Position numbers and translations under genes: made by a program. Of a stretch of DNA of 64,000 nucleotides, positions 32,735-43,412 are shown piece after piece. The number at the start of each line of letters is the position of its first letter. Positions within the stretch are counted from its first letter, which is position 1. Source of the DNA: Rhizophagus irregularis (lineage: Eukaryota; Glomeromycota; Glomeromycetes; Glomerales; Glomeraceae); the NCBI RefSeq assembly GCF_026210795.1, contig NC_089448.1:930001-994000 (forward strand). The letters run 5' to 3'. The notes beneath the pieces were generated by a model. It was not told the DNA's origin. It saw only the letters and a program-made list of their open reading frames with translations, and made no database searches.

Positions 32735-33285
32735 ATAATATACAGTGGTGAGCATAATTTTTTGGGCAGAGCCCAGTTCCACTGGAAAAATAAAGAGACA
32801 AAATACGTAAAAAAATGAATAAAAAACAGTCTAATATGGCCATTTCCCACACTATGAACTGACCGTCTTGCCGCTCAACCACGCCTATTAATCATAACGT
32901 ATAAATGATTGTTATCGATAACTGATTAATGAATACATTTCTTCTAGGACGAAGTCCTAGTCTGACCGTCTTGCCCTATGAACCTAGGTTCCTAGAACCT
33001 CCTCTGTCAACAGCGTGGTTGAGCGGCAAGACGGTCATTCAATTACGTAGATGAATAATAGACAAATGTGTACAAAAAAAATCTTTAGTCTGTTAGGACC
33101 TTCGAAGAAGTGATTTTTCGAGGAACGAGGAGGCTTTAGCCCATTTCATGAAATTATAAAGGATGGAATCCCGAAGGGATTCGCTTCACGAATCTAGGGC
33201 AAGACGGTCATGGTGGAACTGGGCTCTGCCCAAATAATTTTGCTCTTCGAGCAGTCTCCGACTGATCACCACCGTACATTACAGT
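32735..33285. repeat. Largest composite repeat cluster
   Basis: The modules run in this order: GTGGTGAGCATAATTTTTTG (32743), an AATACGTAAAAAAATG core (32802), AACTGACCGTCTTGCCGCTC (32857), AGGACGAAGTCCTAG (32946), a long hairpin (32963-33037), TAGTCTGTTAGGACCTTCG (33085) followed by GAGGAACGAGGA, GGATTCGCTTCACGAATC (33178), and CTCTTCGAGCAGTCTCCGAC (33243). It ends with ATCACCACC, the inverse of how it begins (GTGGTGA). The whole block therefore has short inverted ends, as a composite non-autonomous element would. Confidence 0.65.
32963..33037. repeat. Hairpin with 13-base perfect arms
   Basis: TGACCGTCTTGCC at 32963 is exactly complementary to GGCAAGACGGTCA at 33025-33037. The loop carries the palindromes AACCTAGGTT and the AGAACCTCCTCTGT segment. 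The same arms appear singly in all the other clusters. Confidence 0.8.
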
Positions 33286-34163
33286 TACTTTGGTTTTATG
33301 GTCCATAAGTAGCCTGTATAGGTTAGAGTTATCAAGATAATAACATATAACATTTCAGAGTCTTCCCATGTAAAATGTTAGAACTTACGTTTAGAGTCGG
33401 GTTGTCACAAATAATGCCACAGGGGCTAAATAACTAATAAGAATATGATTCGACACACGAATAGCAATACAGTATCCTCCTCGGTATTTGTCGTTTGACA
33501 GCTTGCTTAGATTGATAGCACTATATGCGATAGTTGGTTCCCCAAAGATAGAGTAATGTGACATAGTCGAGCATTTTCTCCAGTTCCTCAATGGATTGTG
33601 TTATTTCTTTTTTCCGTACTTCATGCAAAGTACTTCGTATAATGAGCTCGCTGAGCATATTATTAGTCTGGTTAATTCCACCATACTAGGAACGCAGAAC
33701 AAAATCTTGTTGTGACGTTTGGAGTCTTCGACTACTTTTATGGTACTTTGTCAATAATATGTGTTTTTCGAACAGCCCAGACTGATGCGAAACTTTCACG
33801 AAAAATGTAGTCTCTTTATACCTATAGGCTTTTATTTCTTCGTATGTGATTTGTTTGTTAATCGTATATTAAGTCACCTTACGATATAGACGTAAGATGC
33901 ATATTTTCGAGGAAATGGGATTTTAAAAGGGATAAATCCACATCGTAAAGTTGCTGGGGTCTTGGATAAGCCTTCGAACTGAAATAGCTTGTTCAGTGAA
34001 ACACGACATCATATGATTTTCTACACATAGTTACTAACGGGTTTCTTGATATACCAAAAAATTATAGCATCATTGAGAGTGTGCTTACTTGCATCGCACA
34101 TACCAGTGTCTATCTTCGACAGTATTTCAGTCGGTTAAGATGACGCAGTCATTTTCTCCAAAT
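33286..34163. other. Spacer with one doubtful frame
   Basis: A 66-codon minus-strand frame (33391-33591) begins at TTG and has a beta-like tail (GGYCIAIRVSNHILISYL); coding is uncertain. Otherwise AT-rich sequence without recognisable elements. Confidence 0.35.
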
Positions 34164-34940
34164 TTACAGCGCTTGGAGGGCTTTACTTAGTGGTATCTTA
34201 TACACTGCTAAATCGTCTACGAGCGAAGTAAGATCAGCCTTTGCCTTTTCCATGGGAAACGTGTGGTCATGCAAATAGTGACCCCTTAGCTCTCTTGTTT
34301 CGAGTAATAGCTTGTAGTCTTCTACTGTCATCCCAATGCTATGCAATAATTCCGTTAACTGTAGAATACTACTACTCTCGTCTTGCGTTAAGGTCACACC
34401 CTTCTCGAGGTAATCCATTGCATACTTGGCTAACCTCCATTTCTCTCTCCCTATCTTTCTCACTATTTCGTTGTTAAAACGCATAACCCAGGGTCCGTAT
34501 TTACGTAGGACGTTTCTTTTAGTTCGTGTGGACTCGATCTGTTTTAATCGTGCATTTATGTTTCTAAATTGACTACCTGTGCCTTTCATGACTGCAATAG
34601 CGTCTTCCATGATCTTCATGTTTTTTTTTGCGTTTTCAAGCATAATATCTACATTTTTTTGCATAATCTTTGTGTTCCCCAATACGCCTGCGATGGTGAC
34701 TAGAAAAGGGAACGGGACAATCGGGCGCACTTCTCTATCTAGTACCCTCTGGGTAGGGATAATTGTGTCATTTTTCATAGTTGATGCACCATAAAATAAT
34801 CTCGTGTCTGTTCTTATCGCATCACTACCTGATAATTCGGGCTGGTTTGAACCACTCGAATTATAGCAAATGCAATCAACCACATGGTGTAACTGGCAAC
34901 ATTTTACATCCCGTTCCCTGAATACTTGAGATGAAGCCAT
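34164..34940 (-). CDS. Orphan coiled-coil protein containing an in-frame repeat box
   Basis: The ATG at 34938-34940 (MASSQVFRERDVK) is preferred over the upstream ATG at 34994, because an AAAATTGAAA motif lies 20 bases before it; this gives 258 residues. A Cys/His-rich start (KCCQLHHVVDCICY) is followed by a short hydrophobic segment (IVPFPFLVTIAGVLG) and long helices (VDIMLENAKKNMKIMEDAIA, then ARLKQIESTRTKRNVLRKYG) that should form a coiled coil. The codons for IIPTQRVL come from a copy of the TACCCTCTGGGTAGGG box at 34743, so the box is translated here. The family is not recognised. Confidence 0.6.
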   Translation of the reverse strand: MASSQVFRERDVKCCQLHHVVDCICYNSSGSNQPELSGSDAIRTDTRLFYGASTMKNDTIIPTQRVLDREVRPIVPFPFLVTIAGVLGNTKIMQKNVDIMLENAKKNMKIMEDAIAVMKGTGSQFRNINARLKQIESTRTKRNVLRKYGPWVMRFNNEIVRKIGREKWRLAKYAMDYLEKGVTLTQDESSSILQLTELLHSIGMTVEDYKLLLETRELRGHYLHDHTFPMEKAKADLTSLVDDLAVYKIPLSKALQAL

Positions 34941-34960
34941 GATTGAATAATAACAAACGA

Positions 34961-34972
34961 TTTCAATTTTAC
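34961..34972 (-). promoter_or_regulatory. AAAATTGAA upstream motif
   Basis: On the minus strand it reads GTAAAATTGAAA, 20 bases before the ATG at 34940. It contains the full AAAATTGA core typical of giant-virus early promoters. Confidence 0.4.
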
Positions 34973-35212
34973 TGCGAGTAATGAAATAGTGCATAATGTT
35001 TCGTAACCATTTGTCTGATTATTTATCGTAGGAATTGATAACGTAGAAACCATAAGCTGACGCATTTCCAGAAATTCCGCATTTTGCCTATCATTTCTGT
35101 GCTTATACTGTATGTTAGCTTGTCATATGATTACTCTTCTGCGATTTATTTTCTCGTATCTGTCTGTACATTTATCGCTCATGCTCGACTACGAATTTAG
35201 TTGCTCATGCTT

Positions 35213-36736
35213 CCCTATAAAAAATATGTATACGGAAAGGATACGTTTTGTATACATTTTATGTACGTTTCTATAGATTCCGTATACAAATTCCGTATAT
35301 TTAATAAGTAATTCATTTTTGAACATTATTTTAAAAAACTAATGTATAAGAATTAAGAAATGTATACGGAAAAAATTAATCATGCGGAATGTATACGGAA
35401 TTTTTAAACTTAATATTTTTAGAAGATAATTTTACAAAAATTCCGTATCATAACACGAGATCACATGATTGTTTATTGTTTTGTTATGATACGTTTTTTG
35501 TTTTTTATATAAACCCTTACTTTGATGAGTTTGATCTTCCGATCTTCCTTTCTGTTTTTCCTTTCCTTTCTCTTTCTCTTGTCTTATTTTTGTTATTTTT
35601 TCTAAATTTTTCTTCTTTCTTCGTCACCCCTTTTAAAAATAATTTTTTTTTTCGTACCTCACTTTAAAAAAATTTTTTTTTCGTCACTCTCCTTTGAAAA
35701 AAAAATTTTTCTTTTATTCCACTCTTCTTTTCTTTTAAAAAAAATTTCTTCTTTCTATTTCTATTTCCTCTTTATAAAAAAATTTTTATTTTTCTAACTT
35801 TGACGTCCTCCCTTTAAAAAAAAAATTTTTTTTTAACTTTCCTAACTTCGTTATCCCTCTTTTTTAAAAAATATTTTTTTTGGTTTATTCTTTATTCCCC
35901 TTTCTTCTTTATTTATATTTAATTTCATAGGCCAGCAGATTTTTTTTGTGAGAATATTCAGTTTCTTTTCTTTTTTTTTTTTTTGTAGATCAGTTTGGGA
36001 GTCCTTTTCTTTTTATAGGATGATTCAGGATTTTTTCTTTTTTTAGGTCAGTTCAAATTTTTTTGTTTTTTTGTATGTTGGGTTCAGATTCTTTTCTTTT
36101 TGTAGGTTGTTTCAGTTTTGTTGCTTCAGAGTCTTCTTTTTTGTAGGTCAGTTTTGGATTTATTTTGTTGTTTTGGTTTCTTTTTCATTAGACGCCTCAT
36201 AATTCTTTTCTTTTATGTAGGTCAGACATTCTGGAGTTCTCTTTCTTTTTTTGTAGAAATGCTGACCTTTGGTGACTTGGACGATTGCAGATGCTATATG
36301 AAGGGGGGTTTTGTTTCCAATCTTTTTTTTTGTTCTTTTAGGTTGTTTTACTCCAAATGAACCTGAACTTATAGATAATTTAGGTTGCAATAGGTGGTTT
36401 TAATAAAGAGGGAATTTTCATAATGTATTTGTACTTTGTTTATTTTTTATTTTTTATTTTAATTTAATAAAGTGAAATTAGATTTATGTAAATACAATTA
36501 TAGTAAACTGTAATACAAATAGTAAATTCAGTGACCAAATCGTATAAATTTCGTGATAAAATCAGTGATCAAATCATGCAAATTCCATATAAATCCCGTG
36601 CAAATTCCGTATCCAAACCATATTTTTGGTGATACGGAATTGTGCATTTTTCCGTATCCTATTATGATACGTTATTTCTAAGGAAAAAAAATCGTATAAA
36701 AACTTCATAAAAAACGTATCCAATTTTTTTATAGGG
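35213..36736. mobile_element. Non-coding element with terminal inverted repeats, 1.5 kb
   Basis: The left end CCCTATAAAAAATATG and the right end (reverse complement) CCCTATAAAAAAATTGG form inverted termini followed by ATACG on both sides. CTT flanks each end (35210-35212 and 36737-36739), a candidate 3-base target duplication. Many subterminal motifs TGTATACGGAA, CCGTATAC and GATACG lie within about 300 bases of the left and 200 of the right end, as expected of transposase-binding repeats. The centre is T-rich on this strand: units of CCTTTAAAAAAAATTTTT (35620-35880), then a tandem array of TTCTTTTTTTGTAGGTCAG-like units (35930-36280). No believable gene is inside; frames there are low-complexity. 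Superfamily uncertain. Confidence 0.6.
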
Positions 36737-38228
36737 CTTGGTTATGCATATGAGGTCAACAGTAGCAAACCCATGAGAAAGTGTCCCGATTAATTTACTG
36801 ACATTATATCCGTGATTATATTCTTGGCTGCGTATGTCAACTAAATACGGAACTCTATTTCTTCGGAATGCCTCCAGACATTCTTGCAGCTATTGACTAC
36901 AGTAACATGTAACCATGGATATTGTGTGTTAAAAGACAGAACAATGAAATCTTGATTTCTAAGATGCTCACCTGAAAGTACCAAAGAAATAATCATACAT
37001 GTGCTAACGACTTACATCTCATATGCGATGGTGATTGTAATAACACACATACCCATGGCTGCTGCAATGTAATTTCACAAGAGACTTTATAAATGTATAA
37101 AAAGGAAAAGACATGAACTGCAAACGTTACCCGTTATTTCTGTTAACATTAACGTATTACTAGCGTAGTGGAACTTATAATTTCCCATTTTGTGGCAGTG
37201 AACGTGGGCGATTGTATCTATTGTAGAACGAACCTTTCATACGAGTGTTTGTCACTCAGTGATACCTAATAATTTTCACTTAATATGAGTACGTTAGTTA
37301 TGTGAACGTTTATCCTCCATCATTTAAGTAACTGGATCGTGAATGCCGGTTATTCTCCAGAATCTACTCCTAAGTCTTACTCTGTTCATTTGGGATATTG
37401 GTGTTCGCAAAATTTCTTGTGGCCGAATAGTTAGTTACGGTGTTATTGTCATAAACGTGTTCAATGAATGTAGTCGCAGTAGAAGTGATATTTGTAATGG
37501 ACGGAAAAACGGATCTACTGTGGCAGACGTTTACACGAATTGTTCGCTTTATAACTTCTATATTGTACAACTCAAGCAATATTCAGGTCACAGGTTTGTG
37601 CTTTGCAGTCGGTGTACGTTATGCTACTTTGGAAATATTTCTGCTCTCGTCTCACAAATAAATGTTGTATCTCTGATTATGAGAAGCTAATACTGTGACT
37701 GCGAATGTTTGAGCATCTTGTTTTTAGTATTTTTTTGTTTTCGAAGTCAATGCTATGCATACCTCTTGAGAGTGCAACGTTTCACTGCAATCCTATCCAC
37801 TAATTCAACAGAGGGTACTACGTTCTTGAAACATTCCTTATGACACTTCATAACTATGTATGTAGTTGCGTATGCTGTTGTACACCATTTTAAACTATTG
37901 CTATCCCTACCCTACATTTTTACACTGAAATCATACGTTAGTAAATAATGGTATAAAGAAATCGGTTTCTAGACCACAAAGAACGCCCAACTGTATCACG
38001 AGTTTCATTCACCTCTCTGTGTTTCGAATCAATGCGACTGCAGCTATTCAGTTTTTTCTTTAAGTGTTACTTTGTTAATGGCACAGTGTGGGTACTCGGG
38101 TGGAATACTTAGACACTGGAACAAATCCACTTTAACATAGAGAGAGTATATCTACAGAGCGTATTTTATAGTAACTGACCAGATTTCCAAAGGTTGATCG
38201 TATCAAATCCGATTGATCTTTACTGCAT
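36737..38228. other. Spacer with one doubtful frame
   Basis: The plus-strand frame at 37343-37690 has 115 codons but a composition rich in Cys, Ser and Val without pattern, and it overlaps two other frames, so I do not call it. The rest is AT-rich without known repeats. Confidence 0.35.
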
Positions 38229-38622
38229 ATGCTTTACTATGAAAGATTCATAGGCTCCTCTGTGTCCTTAACGAAACAATATTCCTCAGGCAGCCTTGAG
38301 ACTGAACAAGCGTATATGAATGATGCCTATAGACTTTCGAAACAATTTCCCTGTTCAACTAGTCCCATAAGTGATTTGTTCCCTAATGTACATTTACCAC
38401 TGGTATCGTGATCATCTAACCTCGTCACTTCTTAGTTCTTTTCCAGATTTTCTGTCTATTGTCAGTGGAACTAGGGTAATCTTTTATGATATTCATGAAA
38501 GCACACTAATGAAAAAAGATGTGACCACGGGACGAATTGTAACGCAGATTACTTTTGCCAAGGGATTTCAACGAACACTTGTTCGCCTGAAACACTTGAC
38601 TTCTATTGTGGGCTTGCCCTAG
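38229..38622 (+). pseudogene. Possible decayed gene in two frames
   Basis: A first frame (38229-38411) encodes SLETEQAYMNDAYRLSKQF and stops at a TGA. An overlapping second frame (38371-38622) continues with protein-like FLSIVSGTRVIFYDIHESTL and VTTGRIVTQITFAKGF. Two overlapping good stretches in different frames suggest one gene with a frameshift near 38400. The 3' end runs into a repeat-like GGGCTTGCCCTAGTTCCACTG segment. The family is not recognised. Confidence 0.3.
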
Positions 38623-40602
38623 TTCCACTGTATTTATTCACGGTTTTCCTCATGTGTCTACATACAATCTGATATCATTATCCTCTTTCCCGCTTATATT
38701 TTCCGCAGTCGCTTACGTTATTTTCCCTCGTTGACACTTGGCATTACCTGACTGTGTTATATTGTGTCAGAATTAATCCGAATAAAATTTTAAGACACAA
38801 CGATTTTGATCACGTAACTTCATAACTCATATAGTGTGTTGATAAATAATTAACAAGGCCAACTGGTAGAATGTGTATGGTCATATTTAGCAACACTTAA
38901 CGATTGATGTTGAAGTATATGCAAGCGATAAATATTCCAATGCGTCAATTTATCCCGTGACTTTTGAAATTGTGAATTTTATTCACAGAATTTTATCACG
39001 TGACTTCTTAATAAAGTAGTGAAATAGGGAGCCTGTGACCCACGGGTCACGGTCTCATTGTTGAGCACCTGCTGCGGAGTTATCTTGAATCACGTGACTT
39101 TGATGACTCCAGGTCGTTGAAATTTTTACAGTTCAGTCCGTTCTGTAATTTGCGGGACGGGCTGTCTCAGAAATCACGTGACTTTGAGCGACAAAGAAGT
39201 GTCCTACCAAAATGGAACTCCTCTCAGAGGGGACCTTTCATATATTATGTTAGCATAATAAGTGGACAACGGAAAAAATTATTCAGGGACTGTCTCGGAA
39301 ATTCCAAATCTGAAGAAGCCTTAGCTAACATTTTAATAGTTCGTTTATTATCATCTGAGCACTTTAACTTTGGATTATCGCAATGTACTGTGGCATACCT
39401 TATTGGTAACGATAAACACTATATAACTCGTTGTATTTTTCTTGTAACCACTTATTCGGTAAAGAAGTAAGTCATTTCAACGTAACTGGGCTTGCCCAAA
39501 TTTCCCTTTAACTATATGGTACATACTTAGTTTATACGAAATCGAGTGCATTCAACTACATGAAGTAGATAGTATAGCCGACGATAATCGAATAATTCAT
39601 TAGTATACCTACTCTCGTTTCTCAGAAAAAATGATCGATGTTACGAAACAACTCAGTTACATGATTTCTTGACATTGCGGCAACACATAACAAATATCAT
39701 ACCATGCTTATAGCAATAGTTGTTTCTAGTTACCAGATATTCAAATAACACTTGTAGTTCACAATATGGTTATGCTTATCAGTTCTTATCTGCTTTTACA
39801 TGCAGAGGCGTTATTCAGTTTCAGTGAAACTAGCTATTCCAAAAGAACTCTGGAACTCTTGTAGAGCTACGGGGTAAAGAGAAGCTACTAATATCCAGAA
39901 GATATTATGATCTTCATATGATAAGCACTCAATTATTACTTTGTCGACCCCTTGCAAAACAGTATGATCATCAAATTTTGTACCATACACTAATAAGTGT
40001 TTCCCATATCTCCGAGGATTTACGTGAACAAGTTTTCATCCTGACTAGTATTAATTAGAACTAATTCTGTGCTACATAAAATGATGATCAATAATCAGTT
40101 TGCATTAATAATTATACACTGTGGAACTTTTCGTGTTACATGTTTACACTGCCGAGAACATCATATTGTAATTTTTAATATTGTGATCATAGTAGTTACC
40201 AATATTTCACGTAACGTATTATGAAACTGATACCAGAATATATATTGACTCGAAATTCCCGAATGTAGCTCGCTCTGTCTCCCTGAATTGTTAAAGATGA
40301 ATCACTTTGTGTTGATATATAGTAGTGAACGTTATTTCTTGGAAAGAGGAGAACAAGCAATTACGTAAAAACAGTCAAATATGTTTATTTTTGAATTCAT
40401 TGTTTCAGTAGAGCTTGATGAAGCTACAAGTGACCAAAAGAAACTCTCACAAATTTTATGGAAATACTGGCATTTTGTAGTACAGTACAGTTTTTTTATT
40501 CGGAATAGTATGATTTACTAAGACACGAAATGGTGTTAATAGGGCATTTTTCGCTAATACTTGCCCTCACGTCGTCATTCATATGACACGTTATGCTATC
40601 AG
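38623..40602. other. Spacer with dispersed repeats
   Basis: It contains GTGACCCACGGGTCACGGTC at 39035, found again at 54282 and in worn form at 51306, and CACGTGACTT segments around 38997, 39092 and 39176. The frame at 39117-39470 runs through these repeats and is doubtful. The rest is AT-rich. Confidence 0.45.
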
Positions 40603-40700
40603 TCATATGATACTCTACTCTGACCGTCTTGTTGCTCAACCACGCTTTTAACAGAGGAGGTTCTAGGAACCTAGGTTCCTGGGCTCAGAGCGTTACATGA
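40603..40700. repeat. Hairpin repeat split by insertion of another repeat
   Basis: TCATATGATACTCTAC (40603-40618) and GCTCAGAGCGTTACATGA (40683-40700) are the two arms of a GTGACACTCT-family hairpin. Between them sits a module of the TGACCGTCTTG...TCTAGGAACCTAGGTTCC family. In the other copies the loop is only about 12 bases, so the second family inserted into the first. Confidence 0.65.
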
Positions 40701-42805
40701 CCAAACACATATGTTATGTCATCGGTCAGGAAATAACTAGTTTCCCATGACATTTCATATGTCGTTTAATGTAGTAACATGGGAGTGAAACCCTACAGAA
40801 TACTACCTTTTCATTAGTGTTTCTTAGTCTTTGATAGATAGAAAATGGAATCCGAAATTCCCAACACTGCGCAGAAGTTTACTTCGTAGCTCTGCCTAGT
40901 AAAAACACATGGTTTACAATAAGCGTATTTAAGATTCGAAGTACAAAACTTGTCAATGTAGTAAACTTGTCTAGTAGTTAACGGAATGAGTGTCTCTTAA
41001 CCTTTTATAAGATTCTGTCCTTATATATTGTTTTTTGACTTATAATTTTGAGAATACAACCATACTCATGTATTTGGTTCCTTTGTTCAGAAACGAACCT
41101 CATGGCCTCATGTGTTTAGGAATTGTTACAAAACTGTCAATATAATGATAATTCCACGTCACTATTTACTTAGTCTATAGAAACCAGTTAACTTGCAAAA
41201 AAATTTTACGTATGTTGTTGTGCTCGTTGGTGGGCATTGACGTTTTACGAAAAACTAACAAGTAATTTCTCCTAAAACTAACAGAGTGTAACCTATTTAG
41301 TTTATCCACATTAAACGAATGATCCTGGTTGATTTCTACTTCATTTACTATACATATATATTTAAACAGGAGTTCGTTAGAAACGTGTTCACTAAACAAA
41401 GAAGGAATGTACAAGATAAATGAAAAAAGTCACAGGCGTGGCACATTATTCTAGTAAGTTACTTGGCAGCTATTTACACGGCAAACGAGATTTATTTCAT
41501 GTGATTATTTTGTTTCCGACTGAAATAGTTTACTCGTGGAAGTGAGTTTCACACTAAAATACGTAGTACAAAATTCTAGGATGTATTTGTATTACTAACA
41601 TTAACTCAGTGAAACTGAGCGAAGCTCCATCGTTAATTCCATAGAAAACACATAATATTCGTTTAGTTTATCTCTGAAGAACAGTTGTGTACCAAATAAT
41701 AATACCCACTATAGCGCTATATAGTCTCTGACTCGACTTATTTAACTTAATCTTGTGACGATAAAATCATACCAATTTGGTTGCACAGAGAAACAAAAAA
41801 TATTATTTTGTAAGTTTCTATCTCAGCAAGCAAGGTCATTCATAACCATGGAATAATTTCTCGTATAGAAAAATTCGGAATGATGTACTATTAAGTAATA
41901 ATAACACTATTCATATTCGTTGTTTTAGGATAGTATGGTATCTTGTATGCAGCCCCGGTATTCAATTTTTTACCGCATTATCAAGTACCACTTAATACAA
42001 CTGATCTCATAAATATCCTTTGGTGGCAATACTTGTAACGTTAATGCAGTTACTATTTATTTCTTATATTTTTTAATAAATACGAGTTACATGCTAATGA
42101 AAGAAATACTTCATGCACGTTTTTGATAGAGGGTGGAAAAATGTAGTCAAGAAACTCATTTGCTAATAATCGTTGTACCCTTAGTTAAATTCTCAACAGA
42201 TACAGTATAATAAACGAGAAAAGGTACAAGTTGTTCATACTACAGCTGACACCATTATTCACTGTTGATTATGCTATATCCTACAGTAGTACTGGGCGGA
42301 TATTACTGTTGTCTACTGTTCCCAATAAAATGGGATAATAATGCTTTCATAAATTCAGTATGATTCATTTAGAAAACATAATTTTTACGTAACTGTATTT
42401 ACGACATGCCGTGGTATTACGAAGTAATGTGTTCCTAATGTGAAGGGGGCTAAAGTGCAGAAATTCTAGCCAACAAATGTTTACCGCTTGTTCACTGTAA
42501 AAGCAACTCGTTGCGTTATATCGCTGGTTAATAGAACAAATGCGATTTCGATTAGATTGATATAAACATATCGCTGTGACAGTTACCATTTTTTTAGCTA
42601 TAATGAGTGTAACAGCAAGTAACGACAAGTAACAGAAATTTGTCTGGTCTTACTGATCGAAAACAACAAACTATTACTATTAAGAGAAAATCCGTTGACC
42701 TCAGATATCGTTGTAACGTGTAAAATGTCAAGGTGACTATAAGTCAAAGTGTCTCAATGGGCACATGAGATGGGCCCTCATTTATCCAGAGTCTTCACAA
42801 GAATA
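40701..42805. other. Spacer with one repeat copy
   Basis: AATTCCCAACACTGCGCAGA near 40854 and the following TTTACTTCGTAGCTCTGCCT belong to the family also near 4960, 53520, 56525 and 59220. Minus-strand frames at 41175-41414 and 42365-42628 are not convincing. Confidence 0.4.
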
Positions 42806-42886
42806 AATACTGCGCTACAGTCACGTGACACTCCACACATATGTTCAGAGTGTCACATGAAACAATACTGCGCCACGGTCACACGA
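42806..42886. repeat. Hairpin flanked by direct repeats
   Basis: TCACGTGACACTCC at 42821 pairs with AGAGTGTCACATGA ending at 42860. The hairpin lies between two similar direct copies, AATACTGCGCTACAGTCAC at 42806 and AATACTGCGCCACGGTCAC at 42864. The structure resembles a hairpin inserted with duplication of its target, or a tandem unit. Confidence 0.6.
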
Positions 42887-43412
42887 TGGTATCGATATCA
42901 CGTGTTCTTCCTAATTTCGGGGAAAGTGGGGACACATATTGATAGCATTTTACTATCGGACATGAGCAAGTGTTAATAACTGGTACAAACCATGTACTAT
43001 GTAAGACAGTGTAGTATCACAAGATTAAGAGTGCGGTTACGCAACTACTTTAATCAAAAACAATGAGGACCGTTAACACGTAATATGAACTGCGTTAGTG
43101 ATGATATGTCCTCAGTTTGCCAAAAATATAACTTCTCCAATTCTTTGTATTCGTTTTTTATGTATGTGCACTATTCGTCGGACACGTAATAAAATATGCT
43201 AACCAATGCATCGGATAACAACTATTCTCGGTGACACAAAAACCCCCCTGTTCGTGGAATGGCGTAGTCCTCCCGTTTTTTTCATTTAATCTTCTCTCCC
43301 GTACTTATGTTCTACGTGTTGGTATAGACAAAATCTCGCCAACCTGTTCATGCAGATCCTTCACTTATATCAGTCGGAGAGCCCTTGGCTAGGCGAGCCC
43401 ACTGTTCAAAGA
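42887..43412. other. Spacer downstream of the acidic orphan gene
   Basis: It holds the G-run/TTTTTGTGT motif and a single reversed unit of the tandem repeat family at 43233-43290, and at 43370-43400 a CAGTCGGAGAGCCCTTGGCT segment related to the CTCTTCGAGCAGTCTCCGAC family. Confidence 0.45.
43233..43250 (-). terminator. G-run/TTTTTGTGT downstream motif
   Basis: On the minus strand it reads CAGGGGGGTTTTTGTGTC, about 165 bases beyond the stop of the 43413-44795 gene and on its sense strand. It is part of a longer segment similar to 23725-23770. Confidence 0.35.

Noticed and set aside
35389-36390. Frames of 76-92 codons inside the T-rich element
   Set aside because: Low-complexity Phe/Leu/Ser or Lys-rich translations of homopolymer-like DNA; not genes.
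37343-37690. 115-codon orphan gene
   Set aside because: Three overlapping frames of similar quality, no domain-like segment, no upstream motif.
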